In this document: positions 16,290 through 25,185 of the stretch, piece after piece
Position numbering within the stretch: position 1 is the first letter of the stretch
Layout: every line of letters starts with the position of its first letter
Source of the DNA: Obelidium mucronatum
Taxonomy: Eukaryota; Chytridiomycota; Chytridiomycetes; Chytridiales; Chytriomycetaceae
Assembly (NCBI GenBank): GCA_025765595.1
Contig: JAIVFH010000292.1
Span: 1 to 31,866 of the forward strand
DNA: 31,866 bases
Direction of reading: 5' to 3'
Made by a program: the position numbers and the translations under genes
Notes under the pieces: model-generated
What the model was told of the DNA's origin: nothing
Database searches by the model: none
What the model saw: the letters and a program-made list of their open reading frames with translations, nothing else

Positions 16290-17698
16290 ATGGCAAGCAC
16301 ATACCTCCAGATATCTCAAGGTACGTCCAACAAACAGCAGAGCCCTGTCTTCCTTCTTACAGACTGCAAACAGCTTCACCTGGTGGACCCGTCTCTGCAA
16401 ACCTCTTCCTCACCAGCTACTATCTCGAGGGCTTCCCCACACAAAACACTGTTTCTGCCGTTTTCGCAAGCACTCAAGGAATCATATGTCGCGCCTCTGC
16501 TTCCACGCAAGCAACCTCCGCCTGTCCTGATGGAATGAGTGCCAGAAACTGTGCGGTTCTTTCTTGCCAGGGTCCCAGTCCTTTGTCGACTACAACTGAG
16601 AACGTCCAAGCGTCGCTTACAATCTGTCCACAGAATAATCCGGGGTGCTCAGAGACGATGAATGCCATTTCTTCGGGTCCAGTGACTTTGACAAGCGGCG
16701 GATCTACCCCAGAAAGCAACAACAACAATAACCCTCCAAGTGACACCCAGCCTCCTTCACAAGCTCCGGACGGAGGAAATACCCAACAGCCTCCTTCTGG
16801 TGGAAGCGGCGGAAATGCTGTTCCTATCGGTGTTTCTTCAGACAGTCCGATTGTTATCATGCCATCGTCATCAAAACAAGCGGCAACCACACGATCAGCT
16901 GTTGTTGGCGGCAACAACAACAACAGCCCGACATTCCCAGGAGAACAGCAATCTCCACCGGAACCAACTCCATCTAAAGGAACCAACCCCTTTGTTGTGA
17001 TTGGTGGAGGTATTGGTGCCTTGATTGTTGGAATCTGCGCTATCGCATTCTTTGTCCACCAGCGCCGTCGCCGTAGCAGCAACAAAAGTGCTCTGAGTGA
17101 AATGAATGAAGAAGGGCAACAGCGTTTTTCCAATCCCAAGGAACCGAGAACGTCGCCAGATATTCCTTTTGGAAGACCAGTGAAACGAGATGTGATTGAA
17201 GAACGCGTTGAAAGACAAGCGGCGGCGGCAGCGGCCATTGAAATGCTTCCGACGTTGAGTCCTACGAAAGATGGGAAGTATGATCCGACTGTGGCGCCGC
17301 CAAAGTTCAAGTCGTTGGACCGAGCGGGGATTCAAGCAGGTGGTGGGCGAAGATCGAATTCCTTGGGAAGATCTGGTGCTAATAATGGGTCATTGGGAAG
17401 AACACAGCAAAGGCAGCAGGCGCAAGCCGTTGTTGGAAGTTCAACTGCTGCATCTATGGAAAGAGGGAGGAGACGGTCTGCTGGAGGGAATACTCTTGAA
17501 AGGCCAGTTCGCGAGCGTTCCAAAGACGGAAGTCTTGTGGCTTTGGGTGAAAGAGCTATGGAGCAGAAACAAATTGCGGTTGCAGCACCTGCTGGGATTG
17601 TCATCCATCCAGGATACTATGATGAACAGGGAAACTACCACTACTTCACTGCTGAACAAATGCAGCAATTACAGCAGCAGCAACAGTATCGCCAATGA
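16290..17698 (+). CDS. Six-cysteine mucin-like single-pass membrane protein, copy C
   Basis: Two exons, 16290-16320 and 16374-17698, giving 451 residues. The 53-bp intron has a GTACGT donor. Of two possible acceptors, the one ending at 16373 keeps the conserved frame (ASPGGPVSANLFL) and places the intron after codon 10 in phase 1, as in copy B. Cysteines are 49, 61, 70, 75, 95 and 102. The stalk is rich in Asn, Gly, Ser and Pro. The membrane helix is about 217-238 (VVIGGGIGALIVGICAIAFF) and is followed by HQRRRRSS. The tail has DIPFGRPVK, KYDPTVAPPKFKSLDRA, RRSNSLGRSG, RGRRRSAGG, HPGYYDEQGNYHYF and a terminal poly-Gln run. It is closest to copy B, so B and C probably arose from the most recent duplication. 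Confidence 0.87.
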
Positions 17699-18165
17699 CG
17701 CGTGAAATTGGCCGCTTAACTGTTTATACGGTTAAACTTTTTACTTTTGATTCTCTGATGTATACACATATAAACCTTACGTAAACCCTGTTTGGATAAC
17801 GTATTTCTTCAACCATAATCCAAACATAAGAATACTTCCAGAGCGGAGTTGGGAAGTCTGACAGTTGACATGCGTCTAAATGTTCTCATTTATCACTCAT
17901 AAGACACTTGGAGCAGGTCAGCCTGAAAGCACATTTTGCTCATTGACAAGACAATAGCTTTTGAGTGTCTGGGTTGCAACGCTCTCGTTGTAATCCATCC
18001 ATTATAAATCCGCAATACGTCCAAACTGAGCTGCAAATGGAGAGGGAGGGCACGTCAAGCCCAAATGAGCCAAGCGCTCACGTGCCCGTTGCCAGAAATG
18101 AGTCAAATTTTTCTTTGTTGCATTTCAACTCTCTTCATTCTTTCTTCTATTGGCAGTTTAGTACC
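17699..18165 (+). other. Intergenic region between copies C and D
   Basis: 467 bp. The frame of copy D stays open upstream to 17965, but the matching N termini (MSAVAVTQ in D, MSIVQVTQ in A) show that translation starts at 18166. No other gene, repeat or element end is visible. It should hold the 3' end of C and the promoter of D. Confidence 0.6.
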
Positions 18166-19398
18166 ATGTCAGCCGTAGCAGTAACGCAGAATGCTGGTGG
18201 ATCAGTGACATCTACACTGTATCTGAGCAACTACTACATGCAGGGCTTCAGTGCAGCTGATAACACTGTATCAGTCACTTTCACATACTCCCAGGGAGTT
18301 ATCTGCAGCACGACAGCAACAACAGTGGCCAATGTAGCCTGTCCTGCTGGTCTTTCTGGAGCCTCATGCCTGGCAGCAACGTGTGTGGGACCGGCGCCTA
18401 GCGCATCTGTGGTCAGCAAAGTGTATGCTGGATTCACCGTGTGCCCAGCAGCCAACTTGGGCTGTGGTAGAAACGGAGCGACTGCTTCCGTTGACGGCGT
18501 CTCTCTGTCAGCCGCCACTTTCGTTGTCGATGCTGGAAGAGGCGAATCTTCCCCACCACCACCACCACCTCCCCAAGTGGCAGTCCCTGACCAGCCTCAA
18601 CCACCAGCAGCAACCGCGCCCGTGCCTAACCCCGCGAACCCCGCCACTCCAGACACTCCAAACACGCCAAACACGCCAAACACAAACACACCGGCCGCTG
18701 CCAGCAACGCCTCCTCGGGTTCGACCGCGCCGTCGGCCGCCAAGCCCATCCCTCAGGCAGGCGGTGCGACTGCAAATCCCGCATCTGCGGCCCCGGTGGC
18801 CGCGCTTGCGCCGGCCGATGCAGGGCGCACAAGCCCTGCTGCTTTTGTTGGCGGCGGCGTTGCGGCGGTCGTCGCCGTGCTGTGTGCCGTGGCATTCGTT
18901 GTGCAGCGCCGCCGGTCGCAGACTCGCGCCGAAGTTGCGCGAAAGCGGCTCAGTCCAGAGTATCCGTTTGGAAAGCCAGTCAACTTTGAAGACCCAGAGA
19001 GCATTCCCAACCCGCCAGAATCGCCACTGCCAATGCCAATGCCAACCTTGACTCCAGTTATCCACAAGGACGCTGTTCTGGCGGCCCGTGCCTACGACCA
19101 CAGCGCGACTCCAGCGAAATTCAAGTCTATCGAACGTGCTCCAAGGACCTCTGGAACCCTTGAACGCGCTGCTCCGAGGGCTGTCAGTGTCGATCGCTCA
19201 AATACTCTGGAACGCATCCCAAGACATCACGCTCATCAACAGCCTGCCATGCAACCTAGATTTCCTGTTAACGGAATCGCTGCCACTCCTGCTGCTACTG
19301 CAGAAACGGTTGTTTACCCTGGATACTATGACCAGCAAGGAGTATACCATTTATTTACTCCTGAAGAGTTGCAAGCCCAACAAGCCGGGAGACACTAA
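18166..19398 (+). CDS. Six-cysteine mucin-like single-pass membrane protein, copy D
   Basis: Single exon, 410 residues from MSAVAVTQ. Cysteines are 47, 59, 68, 73, 93 and 100, the same spacing as in the other copies. The stalk (about 125-222) is Pro/Ala-rich with a short TPN repeat, and this part is GC-richer than the rest of the cluster. The membrane helix is about 225-247 (FVGGGVAAVVAVLCAVAFVV), followed by RRRSQTR. The tail has EYPFGKPVN, YDHSATPAKFKSIERA, VDRSNTLER and YPGYYDQQGVYHLF, so the final block has diverged (YHLF for YHYF). Like copy A it lacks the codon-10 intron and shares the MS.V.VTQ N terminus. That pairs A with D and B with C. Confidence 0.86.
   Translation: MSAVAVTQNAGGSVTSTLYLSNYYMQGFSAADNTVSVTFTYSQGVICSTTATTVANVACPAGLSGASCLAATCVGPAPSASVVSKVYAGFTVCPAANLGCGRNGATASVDGVSLSAATFVVDAGRGESSPPPPPPPQVAVPDQPQPPAATAPVPNPANPATPDTPNTPNTPNTNTPAAASNASSGSTAPSAAKPIPQAGGATANPASAAPVAALAPADAGRTSPAAFVGGGVAAVVAVLCAVAFVVQRRRSQTRAEVARKRLSPEYPFGKPVNFEDPESIPNPPESPLPMPMPTLTPVIHKDAVLAARAYDHSATPAKFKSIERAPRTSGTLERAAPRAVSVDRSNTLERIPRHHAHQQPAMQPRFPVNGIAATPAATAETVVYPGYYDQQGVYHLFTPEELQAQQAGRH
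18648..18691 (+). repeat. Short 9-bp tandem repeat in the copy D stalk
   Basis: Imperfect copies of CCAAACACG/CCAGACACT encoding Thr-Pro-Asn units in the stalk. Such stalk repeats are prone to length change between alleles. Confidence 0.75.
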
Positions 19399-19600
19399 GT
19401 ATTCTCCAATTTCATTTTTTCCGTCGCCGCGCTGCTGTTCCTCGATTCCCTTTTCTCTTGTTGCCGGTACCGCTCCGTCTATATCACCTTTTGTTTTATT
19501 CGTCTCTGCTTTGTTTTTTGAATGCTATGCGGTCTGTGACCTTAAACTTGATTCGAAAAATGCGAACCTGCACTGTGTGTATAGAATATGAATAATGTTA

Positions 19601-19606
19601 AATAAA
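19601..19606 (+). terminator. Poly(A) signal AATAAA after copy D
   Basis: AATAAA about 200 bases after the stop codon of copy D and 51 bases before the next start codon, so the transcript ends of the two genes must nearly touch or overlap. Confidence 0.45.
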
Positions 19607-19656
19607 AGAAACATCAGTTGAGAAGTTTCCTTGAATGTTTTGATAAAATAAAAGTA

Positions 19657-20523
19657 ATGGACAGGCTGCCTCGTGAACTCACATTCCAAATCCTTAGCTG
19701 GATAGACCCCATCGCCATATTTAAGCTGTGCGCCGTCAGCAAAGAATTCAACACTTGCATTCGCTCGCAGCACTTTGCGGTTCTCAATTTGAGTCACCAC
19801 AGCCTCGGCCTTTTTCAAACTCATTCGACAACTCCAACACGTCTTGAACTTGCGCTTTTTTATTGGCCGAAAAACTACAGAAGTGTTTGGATTTCGCTTA
19901 TTGCAAAGGGGTTGGAGGCGATTGATTGGGGGGACGAAGGCGATAGCCTGGTTCTTGAAGCTCCAATTCCGCCCGAGTTGTGCCTGTTAACGAACCTGAA
20001 ACGATTAAATCTTTATGATTCGGGTCTGACGGGAGAGATTCCGCACGAGATTGGCGAGTTGGTCAACTTGGAATACCTTTGTTTGACTTTGAATCAGCTT
20101 CAAGGATTCATCCCTTCCGAGTTGTATACAATCAAAAGTTTAAAGCATTTGTTATTAGGAGAGAATCGATTGACTGGAGGTATTGATGCGAGGATTGGCG
20201 AGTTGGTAAATTTGACGGAGCTTTCGCTCAGTGATAACCAGCTTGATGGGAAAATCCCGGACGAGATTGGAAGAATAGTTAAATTAACTTCCCTGCATTT
20301 GGGCGGAAACAATCTGAGTGGAGTGATACCCGACAGTATTTGCCAGTTGACTGAGCTAAGGTGCTTGTTTTTATGTCACAACAATCTCACGGGATACGTT
20401 CCACGAGACTTTTCTCGTCTGGTTAAGTTGGAAAGTATAAATCTGACTGGGACGGATCTGGTTGTCGACGTAGAGGCATTGTCAATTGATTCAAAGCCGA
20501 ATTTATTCAGCTTTTGGTTCTGA
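19657..20523 (+). CDS. F-box protein with plant-type leucine-rich repeats
   Basis: 288 residues, no intron. The start at 19657 (MDRLPRELTFQILSWIDPI) opens directly into an F-box (about 1-40), the surface that binds Skp1 in SCF ubiquitin ligases. From about residue 105 there are six to seven 24-residue repeats of the plant type, LxxLxLxxNxLxGxIPxxIGxL (for example NLYDSGLTGEIPHEIGELV). No signal peptide or membrane segment is present. The protein most likely picks substrates for ubiquitination through the repeat arc; the target is unknown. The repeats are well preserved up to a short C-terminal cap. Confidence 0.85.
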   Translation: MDRLPRELTFQILSWIDPIAIFKLCAVSKEFNTCIRSQHFAVLNLSHHSLGLFQTHSTTPTRLELALFYWPKNYRSVWISLIAKGLEAIDWGDEGDSLVLEAPIPPELCLLTNLKRLNLYDSGLTGEIPHEIGELVNLEYLCLTLNQLQGFIPSELYTIKSLKHLLLGENRLTGGIDARIGELVNLTELSLSDNQLDGKIPDEIGRIVKLTSLHLGGNNLSGVIPDSICQLTELRCLFLCHNNLTGYVPRDFSRLVKLESINLTGTDLVVDVEALSIDSKPNLFSFWF

Positions 20524-20596
20524 TTAAACTATATAATAATAATAGCAAACAAAAATGTCCTTCGATACAAAACCACTTGGATATAAAATCTGTCAG

Positions 20597-21931
20597 TCAC
20601 TCCGCAGAGGGGGCAGCACCTTCCACTGGCTTGTCACCAACAGAATTGGTGGCATTCACAACACGTCCTTCAACAAAACCATCCTCCTCCTCTTCTCCTT
20701 TCGCAAAATCCTCTTCTCTACCTTTGCTTTGAGTTTTTCTAGGCTTTCCACTAGCCAGTCGTCGTTTCTTTTGTGGCACAGCAGTCACACCGGTTCCACC
20801 AACACCACCCACTGCGTTATTTCGAAAAGTACAATTCTCTTCATGCGCATTGCGACCATCTACTCTTGAAAACTTGTATGTACATCCATATCCTTTAAAA
20901 AAACACCCAAATGGGCCTACCGCGTCATCCTCATCAGCACCAGCACCCCCGTTATCCAAATCCCCTCGACGCCGACCCCCATGCTTCCTCAAATGGCTAT
21001 TCAACTCCTGCATAGTCTTGAATCCCGCATCGCAATCCCCACAACGATGCGGCCTCTCCCCGGTATGCCCCATCACATGCAGTTTCAAGGTTTTCAGGAT
21101 TGGGAATTCTGCATCGCAATAAGTGCATTTATGGGGCTTCTCACCCGTATGGAGTCTGATATGGTTTTTGAGGTCTTCTTTTCGAGCGAATGAGGAAGGA
21201 CATTGAGGGCATTCATGTGGGCGTTGACCAGTGTGAATAAAATTATGGCGTGTGAGATGGACGGCTTGTCTATTTTTTTTAGTCCAACGGAAAGCGTATA
21301 GAAGGGGGTGGTGAGTTTTGTTAAAACTGTATTTTTAAACCCAAGATTGATAAACAAACAACTTACGCAAATGAAGCAGTGCAAATATTACAGACGTATG
21401 GTCTTTCCCCTGTGTGGACACGTAAATGCTTTTTGAGATGGTCAGCGCGTGAGAATGCGAAACTGCAAACAGTGCATTTGAATGGTGTTTCTCCACTGTG
21501 GCGCTTCAAATGACGATTCAGGCCCTGGAATCGACAGAATATTTTTCATTAGTTATGGGTTATTGACGGGCCTCTCGATTTGAGGAAAAGCGCATGCTTT
21601 TTTTTTCAAGAGAGAAGGGGTTGCTGGTGCTTGGGTGTTTTTTTAAGGAGCTCACCGCCTTCTGTTTGAAAGTCTGCCCACAGGTAAGACATTGATACTG
21701 CTCAGCATCTGTTTGAAGTAACCGGGCGGAATGGTCTTGCTGTTTCGTCACAGGCGCTGCGGGTTGAGGATATGCGGGGAGTGGCTCCACGGCTGCGAAT
21801 TCAGAGCCCAGCGCCATCCCATACATTGCAGCGAAGCTAAGTTGAATTCCAGTGTCGTTTGTGCCAGCCATAGCAAGGGACCCGTCCTGTATTGGTGGCA
21901 AGAGTGTGTTTGTGGTGGGAGGGGTCGCCAT
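20597..21931 (-). CDS. C2H2 zinc-finger protein, probable transcription factor
   Basis: Three minus-strand exons: 21931-21656, 21524-21367 and 21269-20597, with introns of 131 and 97 bp, giving 368 residues. The N-terminal ~78 residues are low-complexity. Six C2H2 fingers follow in tandem, starting at CLTCGQTF (about residue 81), joined by TGE(R/K)P(Y/H) linkers. Two of the finger units are completed only by splicing, which supports the exon model; for example CNICTASFA joins [13 protein letters not shown] seventh degenerate Cys/His unit (CFFKGYGC) lies further on, then a basic stretch with KKRRL, which may be a nuclear signal, and an acidic C terminus. The linker-type array indicates sequence-specific DNA binding in the nucleus; targets are unknown. 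Its start codon is only 38 bp after the stop of the upstream SAM-domain gene on the same strand. Confidence 0.88.
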
Positions 21932-21969
21932 TTTCGAGTGAAAATTTTCTATGTTTATTTTTTTTTCTT

Positions 21970-23333
21970 CTATCGATATGCTGGAAGCTCATTCGAGGGG
22001 TGTGTGCGCAATTCCATGATTGCATCATGCAATATAACGCGATCTCCAACTGTTGGGCACTGCACGACATCTAAAACAGTGGCCACTTCCAGAACGATTA
22101 ATGCACGTCCATTGATTTTCTGTGCTTTCGCTCTATTTCCTCCTTCTATTCCACCTCCACTATGCGCAATCCATGCCGTCGCCTGATCAATGGTCCATTC
22201 ATTCACGTTTCGGGGAAGGTTTAGGATGGATGCTGTGTAAGCGCTTCGCGAAGTTGAGACAACAGCTTCGGCGATTGCTCCTTCCATTGCGATAAACAAG
22301 TTCCCGGAGGGCTCCTTGACTTTCGAGGATGGATGTATCACATTTTCGGTGATGCATAAACGGATTGGTAGTGGCTGTGCACACGTCGTTGTTGTTGAGC
22401 CAGTGTCCTTTCTACGAGACCTAATTATGGGGAGAGCAATAGTTTTTGAATGTTCAGATAATAAAACAAATGCAGCAGATGTACAACAAAGACAGACAAA
22501 GACCTTTGGTAAACCCAATAAATAGCTCCAGTTGCGAATATAAAACCAGCAACCAAGCCCAAAATCAATCCCATGTTCAAACTAGACGATTCAATTGAAG
22601 CAGCATTCAGTGTAGAATCATTGTTGCGGACCGGCGGTCCTGGTTGAGAAACGGATGTTTGGATTGTTGTTGGGAAAGGAGACTCGGCTGAAATTGAACG
22701 AGCGGTTATCGTTTGCCCAACGTCAATATTTGTAGTGGTTCTTTCAGGCTGAAGAGTTACAATTTCAGGGCCAGTGGGTATTGGAGGTGGGAGAACAATT
22801 GTCATTGTCGGGACTGAAACTGGTGGAGGCTGAAATACAACCCCTGCCGTCGCAAACTCAGGTCCTCCTGCATACGAGGGAGCTTTCAATGCGCAGTCAT
22901 ATTGAATTGATCCGCTGTGAACATAGGTCGCCACCACACAGCCAGGAGTTTGAAAGCAGATCTGGGCACATTCAAGGCGAGACGTTGCCCTCTTGTTTGA
23001 TGGAAGCAGAGCAAACATTCCCGCAAAGTCTCGATCTGGAATCTCAAAGAAGGTGGTGCTTGACGTTGGTACAAGTGTGGATCGGTCTGGGAAGCCACCC
23101 AACGGGCTCTTTGGCCAGCAGAGCTTGGTCGCATTGTTGTAGGTGAAGAAGAAGCCACCCCGAGCGAAAGATTCACTGGCGCATTGAGCGTCGCTGGTGC
23201 AGGGAACCCCGACTGTCACCAAATTGATTGCATAGTTCCACCAATCTGCGTAAGGGTATGACTTGTATGTATATCCTGGAGGAAGGTCTCTGTGGGAGAG
23301 AGTTGCGGTCTTCGTTAGGCTCTTCTTTTCCAT
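21970..23333 (-). CDS. Receptor-like membrane protein: PAN/Apple-like ectodomain, one helix, cytoplasmic SAM domain (copy 1)
   Basis: Two exons, 23333-22504 and 22420-21970, with a phase-2 intron of 83 bp, giving 426 residues. The ectodomain has LPPGYTYKSY, Cys45, 51, 72, 122, 126, 132 and 147, and a PAN/Apple-like core (RLECAQICFQTPGCVVATYV ... YDCALK). A Pro/Thr-rich stalk follows (about 165-250), then a helix at about 253-275 (MGLILGLVAGFIFATGAIYW) and SRRK on the inner side. Residues 350-415 form a SAM domain (NEWTIDQATAWIA, INGRALIVL, VGDRVILHDAIMELR). The intron falls exactly between helix and cytoplasmic part. There is no signal peptide. SAM domains make homo- or hetero-oligomers, so clustering at the membrane is plausible. 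A TATAAAG box (23356-23362) is only 23 bp before the ATG. Confidence 0.85.
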
Positions 23334-23498
23334 CTTGGGAGTTGACGTAATTGGACTTTATAAGCCTTCTTTTAATCAAACGACATAATTTGGCCATGCA
23401 TTTTGAAAACCAAATATTACAAATTTGAACAGAATTATGGATACTAGGACTTGTCAGAATTTGTTGCATTGAGGGCGTTACATTGCTTCACTTGATCT

Positions 23499-24880
23499 CT
23501 ATTCATACGCTGGAAGAGCAAGCTCATTCCCATCGGCTGCACGCAAATCCATAATGGCATCATTTAAAACCACACTATCTCCAACAGTCGGGCACTGTAC
23601 AACATCTAAAATGACACCCATATCCAAAACAATTAATGCGCGTCCGTTGATTTTCTGTGCTTTTGCCCGATTGGCTCCTTCAATCCCACCTCCGCACTGT
23701 GCAATCCAAGCTGTTGCCTGATCGATCGACCAATCATTCACGTTTCGGGGAAGATTGAGGATAGATGCGGCATAAGCACTTCGCGAGGTTGATATCACGG
23801 CTTCGGCAATTGCAACTTCCATAACCACAAACAAATCTCCTGACGTTTCTTTTCTTTTTGGAGCTGGTGGAAAGATGACATTTTCGGCGAGCGATGTGGG
23901 TATAGTTTCCAGGTTATGATAAGGAGAGTTATTATCTTCCTTGGCGACGATTTCCTTCCCTCGAGCCCTATACCAAAATTAATTATCGATTGTTTAAGTA
24001 TGCAAAATGAGCCGGAGACGAACCGTTGATAGATCCAGTAGATTATTCCGCCCGCAAAGAGAATACCAGCAATAATACCAAATATCAATCCAAGATTTAA
24101 TCCAGAGGCGTCAGTATTGGAATTGAGATTTATAGGTGTGGTGGATCGATTTCCGACTGTTTGGGTGACAGTGGTGGCTTTATCGGTTCGAGTACCACTT
24201 GCAGTCTCTGTTCGACGGGAAGCCTCCGTGAGAATCAATTCACCAGTTGAAGTAGTCATCAGATTGGAGGTAACAACTTCTGGGACAGTTGTTGGTGGTG
24301 GCAGAACTTCCGTTCTGGCTGTGACTGGCACCGCTGGAGCTTGAGCAATTACCCCCGCAGTTATGTAATCAAATCCGGCGGTATAGGACGGAGCCTTCAA
24401 TGCGCAATCATACTGAATAGTTCCACTGTGAACATAGGTCGACACCACGCAGCTAGGAGTTTGAAAGCAAATCTGAGCGCATTCCAGTCGAGACGTTGCC
24501 CTTTTGTTTGATGGAAGCAGATCAAACAAGCCCGCAAAGTCTCGATCTGGAATCTCAAAGAAGGTATTGGTTGAAGTCGGTACAAGCGTGGATCGGTCAG
24601 GGAACCCACTTAAGGCGTTCTTTGGCCAGCAGTTCTTGTTGGCATCGTTGTAGGTGAAAAAAAATCCACCAAGAGACAATGTCTGGCCGGCACAATCAGC
24701 TTCGCTGGTGACTATCACCGCCGTGGTAACGAGGTTGATTGAATAGTCGTACCAATCCGAGCTCTTGTACGACTTGTATGTGTATCCAGGAGGGAGGTCT
24801 CTGACTCGCAGCAATCGATCTCGCTTTTCGGGAGTAGCTTGGGCCGCCGTTGGCGGTGTGACAACAGATATGATTGACAT
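23499..24880 (-). CDS. Receptor-like membrane protein: PAN/Apple-like ectodomain, one helix, cytoplasmic SAM domain (copy 2)
   Basis: Two exons, 24880-24024 and 23967-23499, with a 56-bp phase-2 intron at the same place as in copy 1 (YQR, then ARGK). 441 residues. The ectodomain is closely related to copy 1 (FFFTYNDANKNCWPK, GFPDRSTLVPTS, RLECAQICFQTPSCVVSTYV) with cysteines at 63, 84, 134, 138, 144 and 159; it lacks one of copy 1's first two cysteines. The stalk is Thr-rich and poorly conserved. The helix is about 263-284 (LNLGLIFGIIAGILFAGGII). The SAM domain is about 364-428 and is nearly identical to copy 1 (INGRALIVLD, VVQCPTVGD). Strong conservation of SAM and PAN parts with a free stalk fits a tandem duplication under constraint at both ends. 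No signal peptide is visible; the first residues (MSIISVVTPP) are only mildly hydrophobic. Confidence 0.85.
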
Positions 24881-25185
24881 TACAGCTCAAGCCTAATATG
24901 CAATCAAACCAATTTTGCAGAAAACAGTAAATTCCTTTCACCGGACTAATAAAATAAAAAAGAACGAGGCGAAATGCAGTCATTGAGAACTGGAAACTGA
25001 TTCGTAATGATCCCTGATTACGTCCTTCTAGGTCTTGCACAGCTAACACTAGTCGATTCTTGGATAAATAATCTAGAAACAGAAACATAGATATCAAGTC
25101 CAATAATGAGAATTAATACGAGATTAATAGTGTTTTGAAGTGTTTTGTGTTTATTCTTTTGCTCTTTTTCAAGAATAAATTCAAA
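24881..25185. promoter_or_regulatory. Shared 5' region between SAM-receptor copy 2 and TIM17
   Basis: 305 bp between two divergent start codons. It is A/T-rich, with no ORF, repeat or RNA gene that I can support, and must hold both promoters. Confidence 0.5.

Noticed and set aside
17965..18165. 67-residue N-terminal extension of copy D
   Set aside because: No similarity to the other copies and no signal peptide; MSAVAVTQ aligns with the start of copy A.
18383..19051. 222-codon Arg/Pro-rich frame overlapping copy D
   Set aside because: Out-of-frame shadow of the GC-rich Pro/Ala stalk of copy D; no conserved motif.
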